Positions 34,096 through 44,211 of a stretch of 64,000 nt of DNA are shown one piece after another. Under the pieces are notes generated by a model, which saw only the letters and a program-made list of their open reading frames with translations, was not told where the DNA came from and made no database searches. Source of the DNA: Chitinophagales bacterium (lineage in GTDB: Bacteria > Bacteroidota > Bacteroidia > Chitinophagales > JADIYW01); contig JACJXS010000014.1 in assembly GCA_020636545.1 (NCBI GenBank), forward strand, positions 1 through 64,000, given 5' to 3'. Positions within the stretch are counted from its first letter, which is position 1, and each line of letters starts with the position of its first letter. The position numbers and the translations under genes are program-made.

Positions 34096-35952
34096 TTAAA
34101 TCAGTTCAAAACTTCTATTAACAAAGTTAGTCAATGCCTCACCTTTCAACATATTTTGTGATAATAATGCCAAGTCATACAATTGTTTCAAATGCTTTTC
34201 TTGTTGCTCACCAGTCTCTTCCAATAATTTATGATTGATAGAATGATTCGTATTAATTACTAAGTTGATTTTTTCATCCATACCTCCAAACATAAAAGGA
34301 GAACCTCCACCCATTTTTTGCATTTCTTGCATTCTTCGCATAAACTCGTTTCTTGTAATTACAATCGGTGCATCATTAGGAGAAAGTGCTTTTAATTCAA
34401 TATCAACTTTTGCTTTTTCTACTGTATTTTCAAACAATACTTTCAAGGCATCTTCCTGTTCTTTGGACAGTGCGGATTCTACATTTTCATCTTTAGAAAT
34501 TAGATTACTCAAAATATCTGCATCAACACGTTTAAAGTGTGTTTTCTCATTTTTCATTTCTAATTGCTGGATAAAATGATTGTCTATCATTGTATCCAAC
34601 TGCACAACTTCGTAGCCATAATCTTTAGCTTGTTTGATATAACTGTGTTGTTCTTCGCTATCTGATGTATAAAGAATTACTAAATTACCATCTTTATCTG
34701 TTTGATTAGCGGTAACTTTCTCTTTTAATTCAGCATAAGTATAGAATGTATTTTCTGTTGTTTGGAACAAAGCAAAACTATTACTTCTTTCATAAAATTT
34801 CTCATCGCTTATCATTCCATACTTCACAAAAAGACCAATATCTGACCATTTTTCTTCAAATTGTTTTCTATCAGCTTTAAATATTTCTTGTAATTTATCT
34901 GATACTTTTTTAGAAATATGTTGATTGATTTTTTTGACATTACCATCACTTTGTAAATAAGAGCGAGAAACATTCAATGGAATATCTGGAGAATCAATTA
35001 CACCGTGTAATAAAGTTAAGTACTCAGGAACAATTTCACCTACATTATCCGTTACAAAAACTTGATTGGAATACAATTGTATTTTATCTTTTTGAACTTC
35101 AAAATTCTTTTTCAATTTTGGAAAATATAAAATTCCAGTTAAGTTAAAAGGATAATCGACATTCAAATGAATCCAAAATAATGGCTCATCAAAATTCATT
35201 GGATACAATTGTCTATAAAAGTTTTTATAATCCTCATCATTCAAAGAAGAAGGCGATTTTACCCAAGCAGGCTCCGTATTATTGATAATTTCAGGCTCTA
35301 AAGGTTTTTCTGCTTTTTTATCTTCTTCAGATTGCCATTTATAACCAAACTGAATTGGTATGGGTAAAAACTTACAGTACTTATTTAAAAGTGATTTAAT
35401 TCTTTGTTCTTCCAAAAACTCTAAAGAATCTTCAGCTATATGTAAAATAATATCAGTTCCTCTTTCTTGCTTTTCTACAGTTTCTAAAGTATAATCCGTA
35501 GAGCCATCACAAATCCATTTTGCAGCAGCCTCGTCTTTATATGATTTTGTTTGAATTTCTACTTTTTCTGCTACCATAAAAGCTGAATAGAATCCTAATC
35601 CAAAATGACCAATTATATTTTTTGAATCTGTATTTTTAAGTTTCTCTACAAATTCTCCAGCTGATGAAAATGCAATTTGGTTGATGTATTTTTTGACTTC
35701 ATCAGCTGTCATTCCAATTCCTTTATCAGAAATGGTGAGTGTTTTATTTTCCTTATCTAATTTAACTTGAATGGTAGTGTCTCCAATTTCGCCTTTTACC
35801 TCGCCTAATTGCGATAAGCCTTTTAATTTTTTAGTTGCATCAACTGCATTTGAAACCAACTCACGAAGAAATATTTCGTGGTCGGAGTATAAAAATTTCT
35901 TAATAATTGGGAAGATATTCTCCGTCTGTACATTAATTTTGCCTGTCTCCAT
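34096..35952 (-). CDS. htpG: Molecular chaperone HtpG (Hsp90)
   Basis: 618 residues. An ATP-dependent cytoplasmic chaperone. GHKL ATPase motifs are intact: IFLRELVSNAVDAT, ISDKGIGM and IGHFGLGFYSAFMVA. The middle domain has VFVTDNVGEIVPEYL with the catalytic-loop region DIPLNVSRSYLQ. The C-terminal dimer domain ends in LTNFVNRSFELI. It has its own promoter region (35953-36073) and a terminator. Confidence 0.97.
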   Translation of the reverse strand: METGKINVQTENIFPIIKKFLYSDHEIFLRELVSNAVDATKKLKGLSQLGEVKGEIGDTTIQVKLDKENKTLTISDKGIGMTADEVKKYINQIAFSSAGEFVEKLKNTDSKNIIGHFGLGFYSAFMVAEKVEIQTKSYKDEAAAKWICDGSTDYTLETVEKQERGTDIILHIAEDSLEFLEEQRIKSLLNKYCKFLPIPIQFGYKWQSEEDKKAEKPLEPEIINNTEPAWVKSPSSLNDEDYKNFYRQLYPMNFDEPLFWIHLNVDYPFNLTGILYFPKLKKNFEVQKDKIQLYSNQVFVTDNVGEIVPEYLTLLHGVIDSPDIPLNVSRSYLQSDGNVKKINQHISKKVSDKLQEIFKADRKQFEEKWSDIGLFVKYGMISDEKFYERSNSFALFQTTENTFYTYAELKEKVTANQTDKDGNLVILYTSDSEEQHSYIKQAKDYGYEVVQLDTMIDNHFIQQLEMKNEKTHFKRVDADILSNLISKDENVESALSKEQEDALKVLFENTVEKAKVDIELKALSPNDAPIVITRNEFMRRMQEMQKMGGGSPFMFGGMDEKINLVINTNHSINHKLLEETGEQQEKHLKQLYDLALLSQNMLKGEALTNFVNRSFELI

Positions 35953-36073
35953 ATTGTTATTCTATTTTATTAAAAATTTATCGCTTTTTTATTTTCAAAT
36001 AACATACCAAAGCAAGCCTAACTGACAAGTTGTCCGTAAAAGTATTCCTCTAAAAAATAAATATTTAAATTGA

Positions 36074-37609
36074 CTATGCTGCCCAAGAATCTCTATCCAA
36101 ACTACGAAATTGAATAGCTTCAGCAATATGTTCTGTTTGTATGTTTGGAGATTTTGCTAAATCTGCAATTGTTCTTGCTACACGCAATATTCTTTCATAA
36201 GCACGAGCCGATAAGCCTAATTTATTCATTGCCACATTTAATAAATTTTGAGAATTTGCATCTAAAGCACACATTTCACGAGTTTGCTTGGTACTCATTT
36301 GTGCATTACAATACACCTCGCCATTTTTAAAACGCTCAGACTGTATTTCTCTTGCTTCAATTACTCTTTCTCGAATTGTTTTACTATCCTCTCCTTTTTT
36401 ATAAGATGACAATTCGTTGATATTTACAGGTGTTACTTCAACATGCAAATCTATTCTATCTAACAAAGGACCAGAAATTTTATTCAAATAGCGTTGTACC
36501 ACTCCAGGGCCGCAGACACATTCTTTTTCAGGATGATTAAAATAACCACAAGGACAAGGATTCATACTAGCAACCAACATAAAATTTGCAGGATAATCGA
36601 CTGAAAATCTAGCTCTAGAAATATTTACTTTTCGTTCTTCCATTGGCTGTCGCATTACTTCTAAAACCGTTCTTTTAAATTCTGGCAATTCATCTAAAAA
36701 CAAAACGCCATTATGAGCTAAAGAAATTTCTCCTGGTTGTGGATGGCCACCTCCACCTACCAACGCAACATCAGAAACGGTGTGATGTGGCGACCGAAAA
36801 GGTCTTTCATACAACAAAGCCGAATTTGCTTTTAATCTTCCAGCTACAGAATGAATTTTTGTAGTTTCTAATGCTTCACTCAATGATAAAGGCGGCAATA
36901 TTGTTGGTAAACGTTTAGCAAGCATTGTTTTTCCAGCACCTGGAGGTCCAATTAAAATTACATTATGTCCACCAGCCGCAGCAATTTCTAAAGCTCTTTT
37001 GATATTTTCTTGTCCTTTAACATCGGCAAAATCAAACTCTATATGTTGGATATTGCTAAAAAATTCTTCTCTTGTTGAAACTACTGTCGGTTCAATTACT
37101 TTCTTATCTTCTAAAAAATCAACTACATCATCAATTGTCTCAACGCCTATCACTTCCAAACCATCAACAATTGCGGCTTCTCTAGCATTTTGTTTTGGCA
37201 AAATGATGCCTTTATATTTTTCTTTTCTCGCTTGAATAGCAATGGGCAAAGCTCCTTTTATTGCTTGAACTTTGCCATCTAAAGAAAGTTCACCCATAAT
37301 AATATAATCCTCTAATTTGGAATGACCAATTTGCTCCGAAGCTGCTAAAATCCCAATAGCAATTGGCAAATCATAAGCAGAACCTTCTTTTCTAATATTT
37401 GCTGGTGATAAATTGATTATTATCTTAATTCTTGGCATCGTAAAACGATTATGCCGCAATGCACTCTCAATTCTTGAAAGGCTTTCTTTTACCGCAGAAT
37501 CTGGTAATCCTACTAAATAATAATCTTTTCCTGAACATACACTGACTTCAACAGTAATGGTAATTGCATCTACTCCTGAAACGGCACTCCCAAAGGTCTT
37601 CACTAACAT
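36074..37609 (-). CDS. comM: YifB/ComM-family Mg-chelatase-like AAA+ ATPase
   Basis: 511 residues. The N-terminal LonC-like domain (VEVSVCSGKDYYLVGLPDSAVKES) is followed by AAA+ motifs: Walker A IGPPGAGKTMLAKR, Walker B GVLFLDELPEF, and the zinc-like cysteine segment NPCPCGYFNHPEKECVC. The C-terminal part carries the Mg_chelatase C domain (LSARAYERILRVARTIADL). ComM is a helicase aiding branch migration during natural transformation; many bacteria keep the gene without known competence. No operon partner. Confidence 0.93.
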   Translation of the reverse strand: MLVKTFGSAVSGVDAITITVEVSVCSGKDYYLVGLPDSAVKESLSRIESALRHNRFTMPRIKIIINLSPANIRKEGSAYDLPIAIGILAASEQIGHSKLEDYIIMGELSLDGKVQAIKGALPIAIQARKEKYKGIILPKQNAREAAIVDGLEVIGVETIDDVVDFLEDKKVIEPTVVSTREEFFSNIQHIEFDFADVKGQENIKRALEIAAAGGHNVILIGPPGAGKTMLAKRLPTILPPLSLSEALETTKIHSVAGRLKANSALLYERPFRSPHHTVSDVALVGGGGHPQPGEISLAHNGVLFLDELPEFKRTVLEVMRQPMEERKVNISRARFSVDYPANFMLVASMNPCPCGYFNHPEKECVCGPGVVQRYLNKISGPLLDRIDLHVEVTPVNINELSSYKKGEDSKTIRERVIEAREIQSERFKNGEVYCNAQMSTKQTREMCALDANSQNLLNVAMNKLGLSARAYERILRVARTIADLAKSPNIQTEHIAEAIQFRSLDRDSWAA

Positions 37610-37735
37610 AATAAGAAATTTATACTCAATCTATAAACGCAAAACTTCCCAAATTCCATAAAATAGTTGGATAATTCAATAATATAAAAATGAAATAATA
37701 AAGCTATTTGAAAGAGAAAATCTTATAATTCCTCA

Positions 37736-38566
37736 CTAAAACCCAAAACTATTTTTCAAATAGGGTCTAATTTTTTCCAAAGGAATTTTCAATTCAGTTG
37801 GTCCAAATGCATAACTTGAAACCTCATATTCATTGTAATAAAAAGTAAGGTTGTCCTTATCGATTGTAAAATTATCATTAAAATAAAAGCCTGCCTTTTG
37901 ATTTTCATCTAACCAACCTGCTTCAAATGCTCCATTTTCTTGTAAACTTTCTTTTTGCGGAATTTCACGAATCTGCTTAAAATAAAATTCTCCAATTTCT
38001 AATAATGCTTTATCATGCTTATCTTTCAGTACATCTTCAATTTTAATAAGCGTATTTGTTTTCCGATTATAATTATCAAAAATTACATAATGACTTCCGT
38101 GAGCTCCACCAGTATAAGATTCTAATGCCATACGAAAACTTATAATATTTGAGTTATTATTTAAAACATTAATCTCTGATTGATTATACCAAGGAAAATC
38201 CATTGGACTCTCTTCAACATAAGATTTATATTGTTGCATAAAATCATCTACAATACTTTGCATCGATAAATAGCCACTTTCATTTTCCTCGCCTATTAAT
38301 GAAACTCTTTTAATCATAGAATCATTTAATTGTTTTCCTAAAGCACTATTCATATCAAAAAGAGGATAAATCAACTCGATTGAAGTTGTGTCGTATTCTG
38401 AAGCTCCATTTACAACGGTGTCTCTTTTGATTGATTTCATTTCATAGGCTAAAGTATCCATGTTTATTACATCTGTTGATTGTGCATTTATATTTTGTAC
38501 ATTATTTTTACACGCTGTAAATAAAACAAGCAAGCCAATTACAATTATTAAATTTTTCATTTTCAT
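37736..38566 (-). CDS. DUF3298 (RsiV-like) lipoprotein, copy A
   Basis: 276 residues with a lipoprotein signal (LIVIGLLVLFTAC). The DUF4163/DUF3298 pair is seen: YESYTGGAHGSHYVIFDNYN in the middle and FNDNFTIDKDNLTFYYNEYEVSSYAFG near the end, which is the most conserved part. Such domains occur in lysozyme-binding anti-sigma factors such as RsiV; the function here is not known. It lies 16 nt downstream of a paralogue of the same length, the result of a tandem duplication. Confidence 0.88.
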   Translation of the reverse strand: MKMKNLIIVIGLLVLFTACKNNVQNINAQSTDVINMDTLAYEMKSIKRDTVVNGASEYDTTSIELIYPLFDMNSALGKQLNDSMIKRVSLIGEENESGYLSMQSIVDDFMQQYKSYVEESPMDFPWYNQSEINVLNNNSNIISFRMALESYTGGAHGSHYVIFDNYNRKTNTLIKIEDVLKDKHDKALLEIGEFYFKQIREIPQKESLQENGAFEAGWLDENQKAGFYFNDNFTIDKDNLTFYYNEYEVSSYAFGPTELKIPLEKIRPYLKNSFGF

Positions 38567-38582
38567 TTATTTAAAAATTAAT

Positions 38583-39428
38583 CTATTCGTATTTAAAACT
38601 ATCTTTCAAATAGGGTCTAATTTCCGCTAAAGAAATTTTCAATTCTGTTGTTCCAAATGAATAAGATGAGATTTCATATTCATTATAATAAAAAATTAGA
38701 TAATCTTTGTCTATCAAAAAATTATCATTAAAATAAAAACCACCCTTTGGGTTAGATGCTGACCAATCTGCACTGAAAATACCCAAGTCCGTTAATTTAT
38801 TATCCTGAGCGATTTTACGAGTTTCTTTAAAATAAAATTCACCAATTTTTAAAAGATTTTCATCTCTTTTGTTTTTAAAAATATCATCTATCGTTAATCT
38901 TTTTCCACTTTTCGTATCAAAATTATCAAAGACTACAGATATGTCTTCATGCATTCCTCCTAAATAGATTCTAATAAAAGATTTTAAAGACAATAAACTT
39001 GGTGTATTATTTAAAACTTCAACATTAGAATAGTTATACCAAGGAATACTTATAGGACTATCTCCTAAAAAGAGCTTATACTCATGCAATAAGCTATCGA
39101 CAAATTCCTCAATAGTATGATAATTTATATGAATAATATTACCTTCTTCATCTTCTTTTCCTAATATTATTCGCTCTCTAACAGTATCATTCAAATTCTT
39201 GCCTAAAGCCGATGAACTATCAAAAAATGGGTATGCAATTTTTATTATTGTTGTGTCCTTATCTTTATGGAATTGCATTGGATATATCCTATCTATAATT
39301 TTCATTTCATATTGTAAGGTATCCAGAGAAACACTATTTCCACGTTGATTATTGCGAGAAGCAGTATTAGAACAAGCTAAAACCAAAGTCAATATTAGCA
39401 GACTAAAAAAATATCGAAAGAATTTCAT
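38583..39428 (-). CDS. DUF3298 (RsiV-like) lipoprotein, copy B
   Basis: 281 residues. Lipoprotein signal FFSLLILTLVLAC. Same layout as copy A, with IYLGGMHEDISVVFDNFD and FNDNFLIDKDYLIFYYNEYEISSYSFG. The two share the C-terminal 60 residues closely but differ in the N-terminal half. Copy B has lost the Gly-Ala-His-Gly-Ser run of copy A, which reads Gly-Met-His-Glu-Asp. First gene of the pair; cotranscription is likely. Confidence 0.88.
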   Translation of the reverse strand: MKFFRYFFSLLILTLVLACSNTASRNNQRGNSVSLDTLQYEMKIIDRIYPMQFHKDKDTTIIKIAYPFFDSSSALGKNLNDTVRERIILGKEDEEGNIIHINYHTIEEFVDSLLHEYKLFLGDSPISIPWYNYSNVEVLNNTPSLLSLKSFIRIYLGGMHEDISVVFDNFDTKSGKRLTIDDIFKNKRDENLLKIGEFYFKETRKIAQDNKLTDLGIFSADWSASNPKGGFYFNDNFLIDKDYLIFYYNEYEISSYSFGTTELKISLAEIRPYLKDSFKYE

Positions 39429-39497
39429 ACAGTTTTATAGTATAACAAATATAAATACTAATTCAATTCTCAACTAAAATTAAATCAAAAGCTTTGA

Positions 39498-40175
39498 TTA
39501 TTTTGTAATATTTAACTTATCTACAATGGATAATATCTGATTGGTTTGTTCTTCCATGGTTATATGAGAAGTATCAATAACAATCGCACCTTCTACTTGA
39601 ACCAATGGACTATCAGCTCTTGTTGAATCAATATGGTCTCTGTGCAATAAGTTTGCCTTCGTTATTTCAAATATTTCTGGTCTATCTTCCAAATTCAACT
39701 CTTTCATTCTTCGTTTGGTTCGAATATCAATATCAGCAATCATAAAAAATTTCAATTCTGCATCAGGCATCACTACAGATGCAATATCTCTGCCGTCCAT
39801 AACGACACCTTTTTTCTGTGCCATTAGCTGTTGTTGTTGAACCATTTTACGACGTACTGCTGTAATCGTACTCACCTCAGAAACCAGTTGATTAATTTCC
39901 ATTTGTCTTATTGCTTGCGAAACATCGACCCCATTCAAATAAATAAGCAATTGCTCTCGTTCTCTTTTAAATTCAATATTTATATTGGACAATGCATTTT
40001 TTACAGCTTGCTCATCTTTTAAATCTATTTTATTATTAATGAAATAAAACGTAACAGCTCTATACATTGCACCTGTATCAACATAAACGTAATTTAATCG
40101 TTGAGCAATTATCTTTGCTGTTGAAGATTTTCCACATGCAGAATATCCATCAATTGCTATATTAATTTGTTCCAT
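39498..40175 (-). CDS. cmk: Cytidylate kinase
   Basis: 225 residues. Phosphorylates CMP and dCMP in the cytoplasm. P-loop IDGYSACGKSSTAK, then YVDTGAMYRAVTFYF, KKGVVMDGRDIASVVMPDAELKFF (NMP-binding) and the lid region RTKRRMKELN with RADSPLVQ. All expected parts are present. It starts 3 nt after porQ ends, an arrangement often conserved in Bacteroidota. Confidence 0.96.
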   Translation of the reverse strand: MEQINIAIDGYSACGKSSTAKIIAQRLNYVYVDTGAMYRAVTFYFINNKIDLKDEQAVKNALSNINIEFKREREQLLIYLNGVDVSQAIRQMEINQLVSEVSTITAVRRKMVQQQQLMAQKKGVVMDGRDIASVVMPDAELKFFMIADIDIRTKRRMKELNLEDRPEIFEITKANLLHRDHIDSTRADSPLVQVEGAIVIDTSHITMEEQTNQILSIVDKLNITK

Positions 40176-40178
40176 TTA

Positions 40179-41216
40179 TTATTTTGCTTTTTTTCCAAAC
40201 TCATCAATCTTAATTCTTAATGATAGAAAATGATCGCTTCCCGCAGCATGGTAGGCACCAAATCCATAATCTATACTAAATTGTCTAATATTTAAACCTA
40301 AACCAGCCGTAATTCCAGCCATTCCTTTTTTTTGCGTACTTGCTAATTCAATTCTTCGCAAATGATTATAACCCACTCTCAAACGTACAGGTTTCCCTGC
40401 ATCTATTTCTGTGGCAATAATAAAATGACCTAAAATGTCATTAGCAAATTCTTTTCTTTTATTGACCAACGTTTTGCCAAAAGCATTGGTCGTAGCAGAG
40501 CCAGAAACTGTTAATTTAAACTTCTGTAAATCATGTGCTACAATAATCAATGCAATAGGGATTTTAGTAAATTTCTTATAAAATGAAACATCTACTTGCA
40601 GTGGCAACTTTTCACGTTCACTATTTTTATCATATCTTTTAAGTTGAAATCCAGCATTTCTCAACAACACACTAAATGATATTTTTTTATCTTTATTGTG
40701 ATAACCTAAAGCAATATCAGTAGCCAAAGCCAAAGAATTGTATTGTGCCAAATTTGAATAAATCAACTTTAAATTCATACCATAATACAAATGTTGCCAA
40801 TAATGAGCCGTTCCAACTTGAAAATTAAAATCAGCAGCACGAAATTCTCCCAACAAATTTCCCGCATTATCTCGACTTTCAAATTTCCCATAAGAAGCAT
40901 ATTGAGCCGTATAGGTTAAGGTAGATTTTATACGTTTATGGTATTGAGCATAGGTCAAATTTCCAATATTAATATCACCAATAAAAAAACTATTAGAAAA
41001 GGCAATCTGCTTATTCAATGCAGAGTCTATCAAACTAGGGTTTGAAATTGCTGAAGTTAAATCATTATCGATAGTACTTAATACACCACCACCCAAAGCT
41101 TCATTTCTTGCAGAAATAGGAAATTTCAAAAACTGAAATACAGACTTACCACCAATCTGTCCAAAAATAGTAGAAACAGAAAACAAACAGAGTAAGAAAA
41201 TGTATTGCTTAATCAT
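40179..41216 (-). CDS. porQ: Type IX secretion system outer-membrane protein PorQ
   Basis: 345 residues with a signal peptide (YIFLLCLFSVSTIFGQ). The PorV-like beta barrel shows FQFLKFPISARNEALGGG and TSAISNPSLI near the start and repeated beta strands thereafter. PorQ belongs to the surface attachment complex that anchors T9SS cargo on the cell. It sits directly upstream of cmk. A functional T9SS is consistent with the sorting domain on the esterase at 25973-27123. Confidence 0.88.
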   Translation of the reverse strand: MIKQYIFLLCLFSVSTIFGQIGGKSVFQFLKFPISARNEALGGGVLSTIDNDLTSAISNPSLIDSALNKQIAFSNSFFIGDINIGNLTYAQYHKRIKSTLTYTAQYASYGKFESRDNAGNLLGEFRAADFNFQVGTAHYWQHLYYGMNLKLIYSNLAQYNSLALATDIALGYHNKDKKISFSVLLRNAGFQLKRYDKNSEREKLPLQVDVSFYKKFTKIPIALIIVAHDLQKFKLTVSGSATTNAFGKTLVNKRKEFANDILGHFIIATEIDAGKPVRLRVGYNHLRRIELASTQKKGMAGITAGLGLNIRQFSIDYGFGAYHAAGSDHFLSLRIKIDEFGKKAK

Positions 41217-41404
41217 AAACTAAAAACAGTCCCTAAGATAAATAAAAAATCAGAAATCGGTAATATTTTTGAGGAATCTCCAATTACTCTAAGAAATTAG
41301 CTATTAAATAAAAAAGAATTTATATATCAAATTTAAAATTGTCATGTCTTAAATTAAATAATTCTAAAATCCAAGATTTTATTCTTTTTATTAAAAAAAA
41401 TATT

Positions 41405-41412
41405 TACCTTTG
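41405..41412 (+). promoter_or_regulatory. -7 promoter box of rpsO
   Basis: TACCTTTG, the same form as the rpsP and rplS boxes, 29 nt before the rpsO start codon. No TTTG at normal -33 spacing. Confidence 0.55.
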
Positions 41413-41441
41413 CATACTTAAAAAATAATAATAACTGTATT

Positions 41442-41711
41442 ATGAGTTTAACATCAGAAAAGAAAATTGAGATTTTTAAAGAGTTTGGGGGTTCCGAAAA
41501 AAACACAGGATCGGTTGAGTCTCAAGTAGCTTTAATTACACACAGAATTAACCATATTTCTGCTCACTTACGTGAAAACAGAAAAGACCACTCTTCAACA
41601 CGTTCTCTATACAAATTGGTAGGACAAAGAAAAAAATTATTAAAATATCTTGCTAACCAAGACATTACAAAATATAGAGCTTTAATTGAAAAATTAAATC
41701 TCAGAAAATAA
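41442..41711 (+). CDS. rpsO: 30S ribosomal protein S15
   Basis: 89 residues, standard length. Family marks: IFKEFGGSEKNTGSVESQVALIT, RINHISAHLRENRKDHSSTRSLYKLVGQRKKLLKYL. Binds 16S rRNA helix 22 early in 30S assembly. It precedes pnp, the classical rpsO-pnp order, with a terminator between them that limits read-through. Confidence 0.97.
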   Translation: MSLTSEKKIEIFKEFGGSEKNTGSVESQVALITHRINHISAHLRENRKDHSSTRSLYKLVGQRKKLLKYLANQDITKYRALIEKLNLRK

Positions 41712-41728
41712 GTAACATTCAATTTTTT

Positions 41729-41757
41729 AAGCGAGGTTTTGACCTCGCTTTTTTCTT
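41729..41757 (+). terminator. Terminator between rpsO and pnp
   Basis: AAGCGAGGT (41729-41737) pairs with ACCTCGCTT (41742-41750), a 4-nt loop, then a T-run. It ends 23 nt before pnp. Confidence 0.9.
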
Positions 41758-41779
41758 TATATACATTCAAAATATTCCT

Positions 41780-43912
41780 ATGATTCAATTTAATATTCAA
41801 AAGACAAAAACCATATATAATAACGGTCAAGAAGTTACTATCGAAACAGGAAAACTAGCTAGACAAGCTGATGGTGCCGTTGTATTAACTGTTGGAAAAT
41901 GTATGATATTAGCAACTGTTTGTGCCTCTGATGCACCAAAAGAAGGCGTAGATTTCTTCCCTTTGACAGTTGATTATCAAGAAAAATTTTCTGCTGCAGG
42001 TAGAATTCCTGGAAGTTTCCACAGAAGAGAAGCTAAATTATCTGACTATGAAGTTTTAATTTCAAGATTGGTGGACAGAGCTATCCGTCCAATGTTTGCA
42101 GATAATTTTGTAAATGATACTCAAGTTTTAATTTCTTTAATATCAAGTGATGAAACAATTGCACCTGATACATTAGTAGGCTTAGCAGCATCTGCAGCAC
42201 TTTCAGTTTCTTCAATTCCTTTTGAAGGACCAATTTCTGAAGTGAGAGTGATTAAATCAAAAGGCGAATTTATTGTAAATCCTTTGGTAGCCCAAATGGA
42301 AGATGCAGAGTTAAACATCATTTTGGCAGGAACATTAGACAATATCTTAATGGTTGAAGGCGAGGCTGCTGAAGCTTCTGAAGCTGATTTAATTGAAGCA
42401 ATTAAAACTGGACATGCTGTTATTAAACAACATTGTGAAGCTCAATTAGAATTACAAAAAGCTGTAAACAAAGCAAAAAGAGAGGTTCCTGAACCAGAAT
42501 CTGATGAGGACTTATATCAATCAGTAAAAACATTTGCTGAAGATAAAATAAAAGAAATTGCAAAATCTAGCACTGGAAAAGCAGAAAGAAAAGCGGCATT
42601 TAAAGCTATTAAAGAAGCTTATTTAGAAACAATTTCTGAGGAAGCTGCTGAAACTTTCAACAAAGGTTTATTTTCAAAATACTATGCAAAAGTTGAGAAA
42701 AATGCTATCAGACATACCGTTTTAGATGATAAAATCAGATTAGACGGTAGAAAAACAGATGAAATCAGACCTTTATCTATCGAAGTAGATGTACTACCAA
42801 CACCACACGGCTCTGCTTTATTTACACGTGGAGAAACTCAATCTTTATCTACTGTTACACTAGGCTCAAAACAAGATGAACAAATGTTAGACAAAGCTGA
42901 AAGTTTAACTTATGCTAAATTTTTATTACACTATAACTTCCCTCCTTTCAGTACTGGCGAAGTAAAACCTATGCGTGGTACATCAAGACGTGAAGTTGGG
43001 CATGGTAACTTAGCCTTACGCTCCTTAAAACAAATGATGCCAGCTGATGATACTAATCCATACACTGTTCGTATCGTTTCTGATATTTTAGAAAGCAACG
43101 GTTCATCATCTATGGCGACTGTTTGTGCTGGTTCATTAGCATTAATGGATGCGGGTATTCCATTTAAAAAATTAGTATCTGGTATTGCAATGGGTATGAT
43201 TGCTGAAGACGGAAAATATGCTATCCTTTCTGATATTTTAGGAGATGAAGACCACTTAGGCGATATGGACTTTAAAGTTACAGGTACTAAAGACGGTATT
43301 TGTGGTGTACAAATGGACTTAAAAGTAGATGGTTTATCTTATGAAGTTTTAGCTGAAGCTTTAGAACAAGCTAGAAAAGGCAGATTACATATCTTAAATG
43401 CAATGGAACAAGTGATTGCTGAACCACGTCCAGAATTAAAACCTCACGTTCCTAGAGCTCACGTTATGGAAGTTCCAAAAGAATTTATTGGTGCAATTAT
43501 TGGTCCTGGTGGAAAAATAATTCAAGAAATTCAAGAGAAAACAAATACGACAATTACCATCGAAGAGTTTAAAGAAAAAGGCATCGGACAAGTTATTATT
43601 TTATCTAACAATAAAGATAATATGAATGCTGCTATCAACAGAATCAAAGGCATTGTGGCAGTTCCTGAAATTGGAGAGGTTTATGAAGGAAAAGTAAAAT
43701 CTATTTTGGCATTTGGTGCTTTTGTAGAATTTATGCCTGGAAAAGATGGTTTATTACACATTTCTGAAGTTTCTCATAAACGTTTAGAAAACTTAGATGG
43801 CATTATAAAAGAAGGTGATATTGTACAGGTGAAATTGATAGGAATTGACCCAAAAACTGGTAAGTTCAAATTATCAAGAAAAGTATTAATAAATAAGAAT
43901 GAAGAAGCATAA
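41780..43912 (+). CDS. pnp: Polyribonucleotide nucleotidyltransferase (PNPase)
   Basis: 710 residues. A phosphorolytic 3'-5' exoribonuclease trimer of RNA decay. Two RNase PH cores are seen: residues 1-220 with FPLTVDYQEKFSAAGRIPG and SRLVDRAIRPMF, and 310-540 with HGSALFTRGETQSL and GDMDFKVTGTKDGI, which holds catalytic acidic residues. A helical linker separates them. The KH domain (IGAIIGPGGKIIQEIQ) and S1 domain (GEVYEGKVKSILAFGAFVEF) follow. The last 15 residues are short and charged. Confidence 0.97.
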   Translation: MIQFNIQKTKTIYNNGQEVTIETGKLARQADGAVVLTVGKCMILATVCASDAPKEGVDFFPLTVDYQEKFSAAGRIPGSFHRREAKLSDYEVLISRLVDRAIRPMFADNFVNDTQVLISLISSDETIAPDTLVGLAASAALSVSSIPFEGPISEVRVIKSKGEFIVNPLVAQMEDAELNIILAGTLDNILMVEGEAAEASEADLIEAIKTGHAVIKQHCEAQLELQKAVNKAKREVPEPESDEDLYQSVKTFAEDKIKEIAKSSTGKAERKAAFKAIKEAYLETISEEAAETFNKGLFSKYYAKVEKNAIRHTVLDDKIRLDGRKTDEIRPLSIEVDVLPTPHGSALFTRGETQSLSTVTLGSKQDEQMLDKAESLTYAKFLLHYNFPPFSTGEVKPMRGTSRREVGHGNLALRSLKQMMPADDTNPYTVRIVSDILESNGSSSMATVCAGSLALMDAGIPFKKLVSGIAMGMIAEDGKYAILSDILGDEDHLGDMDFKVTGTKDGICGVQMDLKVDGLSYEVLAEALEQARKGRLHILNAMEQVIAEPRPELKPHVPRAHVMEVPKEFIGAIIGPGGKIIQEIQEKTNTTITIEEFKEKGIGQVIILSNNKDNMNAAINRIKGIVAVPEIGEVYEGKVKSILAFGAFVEFMPGKDGLLHISEVSHKRLENLDGIIKEGDIVQVKLIGIDPKTGKFKLSRKVLINKNEEA

Positions 43913-43964
43913 TTCCTAAAATCCTATAAATCCTGATTCAGACAATTACGGAGAATCAAGATTA

Positions 43965-43996
43965 TTAGAGCCAAGAATCAAGACTTTATTGAGATA
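43965..43996. repeat. Dispersed 32-nt repeat, inverted copy of 31449-31480
   Basis: TTAGAGCCAAGAATCAAGAC... matches the complement of 31449-31480 with one mismatch. It lies in the non-coding space after pnp. Two copies 12 kb apart suggest a dispersed element with more copies elsewhere. Confidence 0.65.
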
Positions 43997-44021
43997 GAAT
44001 AATTAAGAAAAAGGAATTTAG

Positions 44022-44092
44022 ACAAAAGGCGATAACACCTTTTGTTTGCGAGAAAAGAGGCTGTTCGTAAATTTTTGTGTAGCCTCTTTTTT
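44022..44092 (+). terminator. Two hairpins closing the pnp and coaD convergent gap
   Basis: First hairpin: ACAAAAGG (44022-44029) with CCTTTTGT (44038-44045). Second: AAAAGAGGCT (44053-44062) with AGCCTCTTTT (44081-44090) and a T-run. They end pnp transcription and may also serve the convergent coaD operon. Confidence 0.7.
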
Positions 44093-44211
44093 ATAATTTA
44101 TCCGAATTTAGGTCACAATATTTCTTCCCAATTAAATGTATTCTAATTGTGTGAAACGATTTTAGGATAAGAAATATCTTGAAGTAAAATACAATCTCGT
44201 TCTTAACTGAA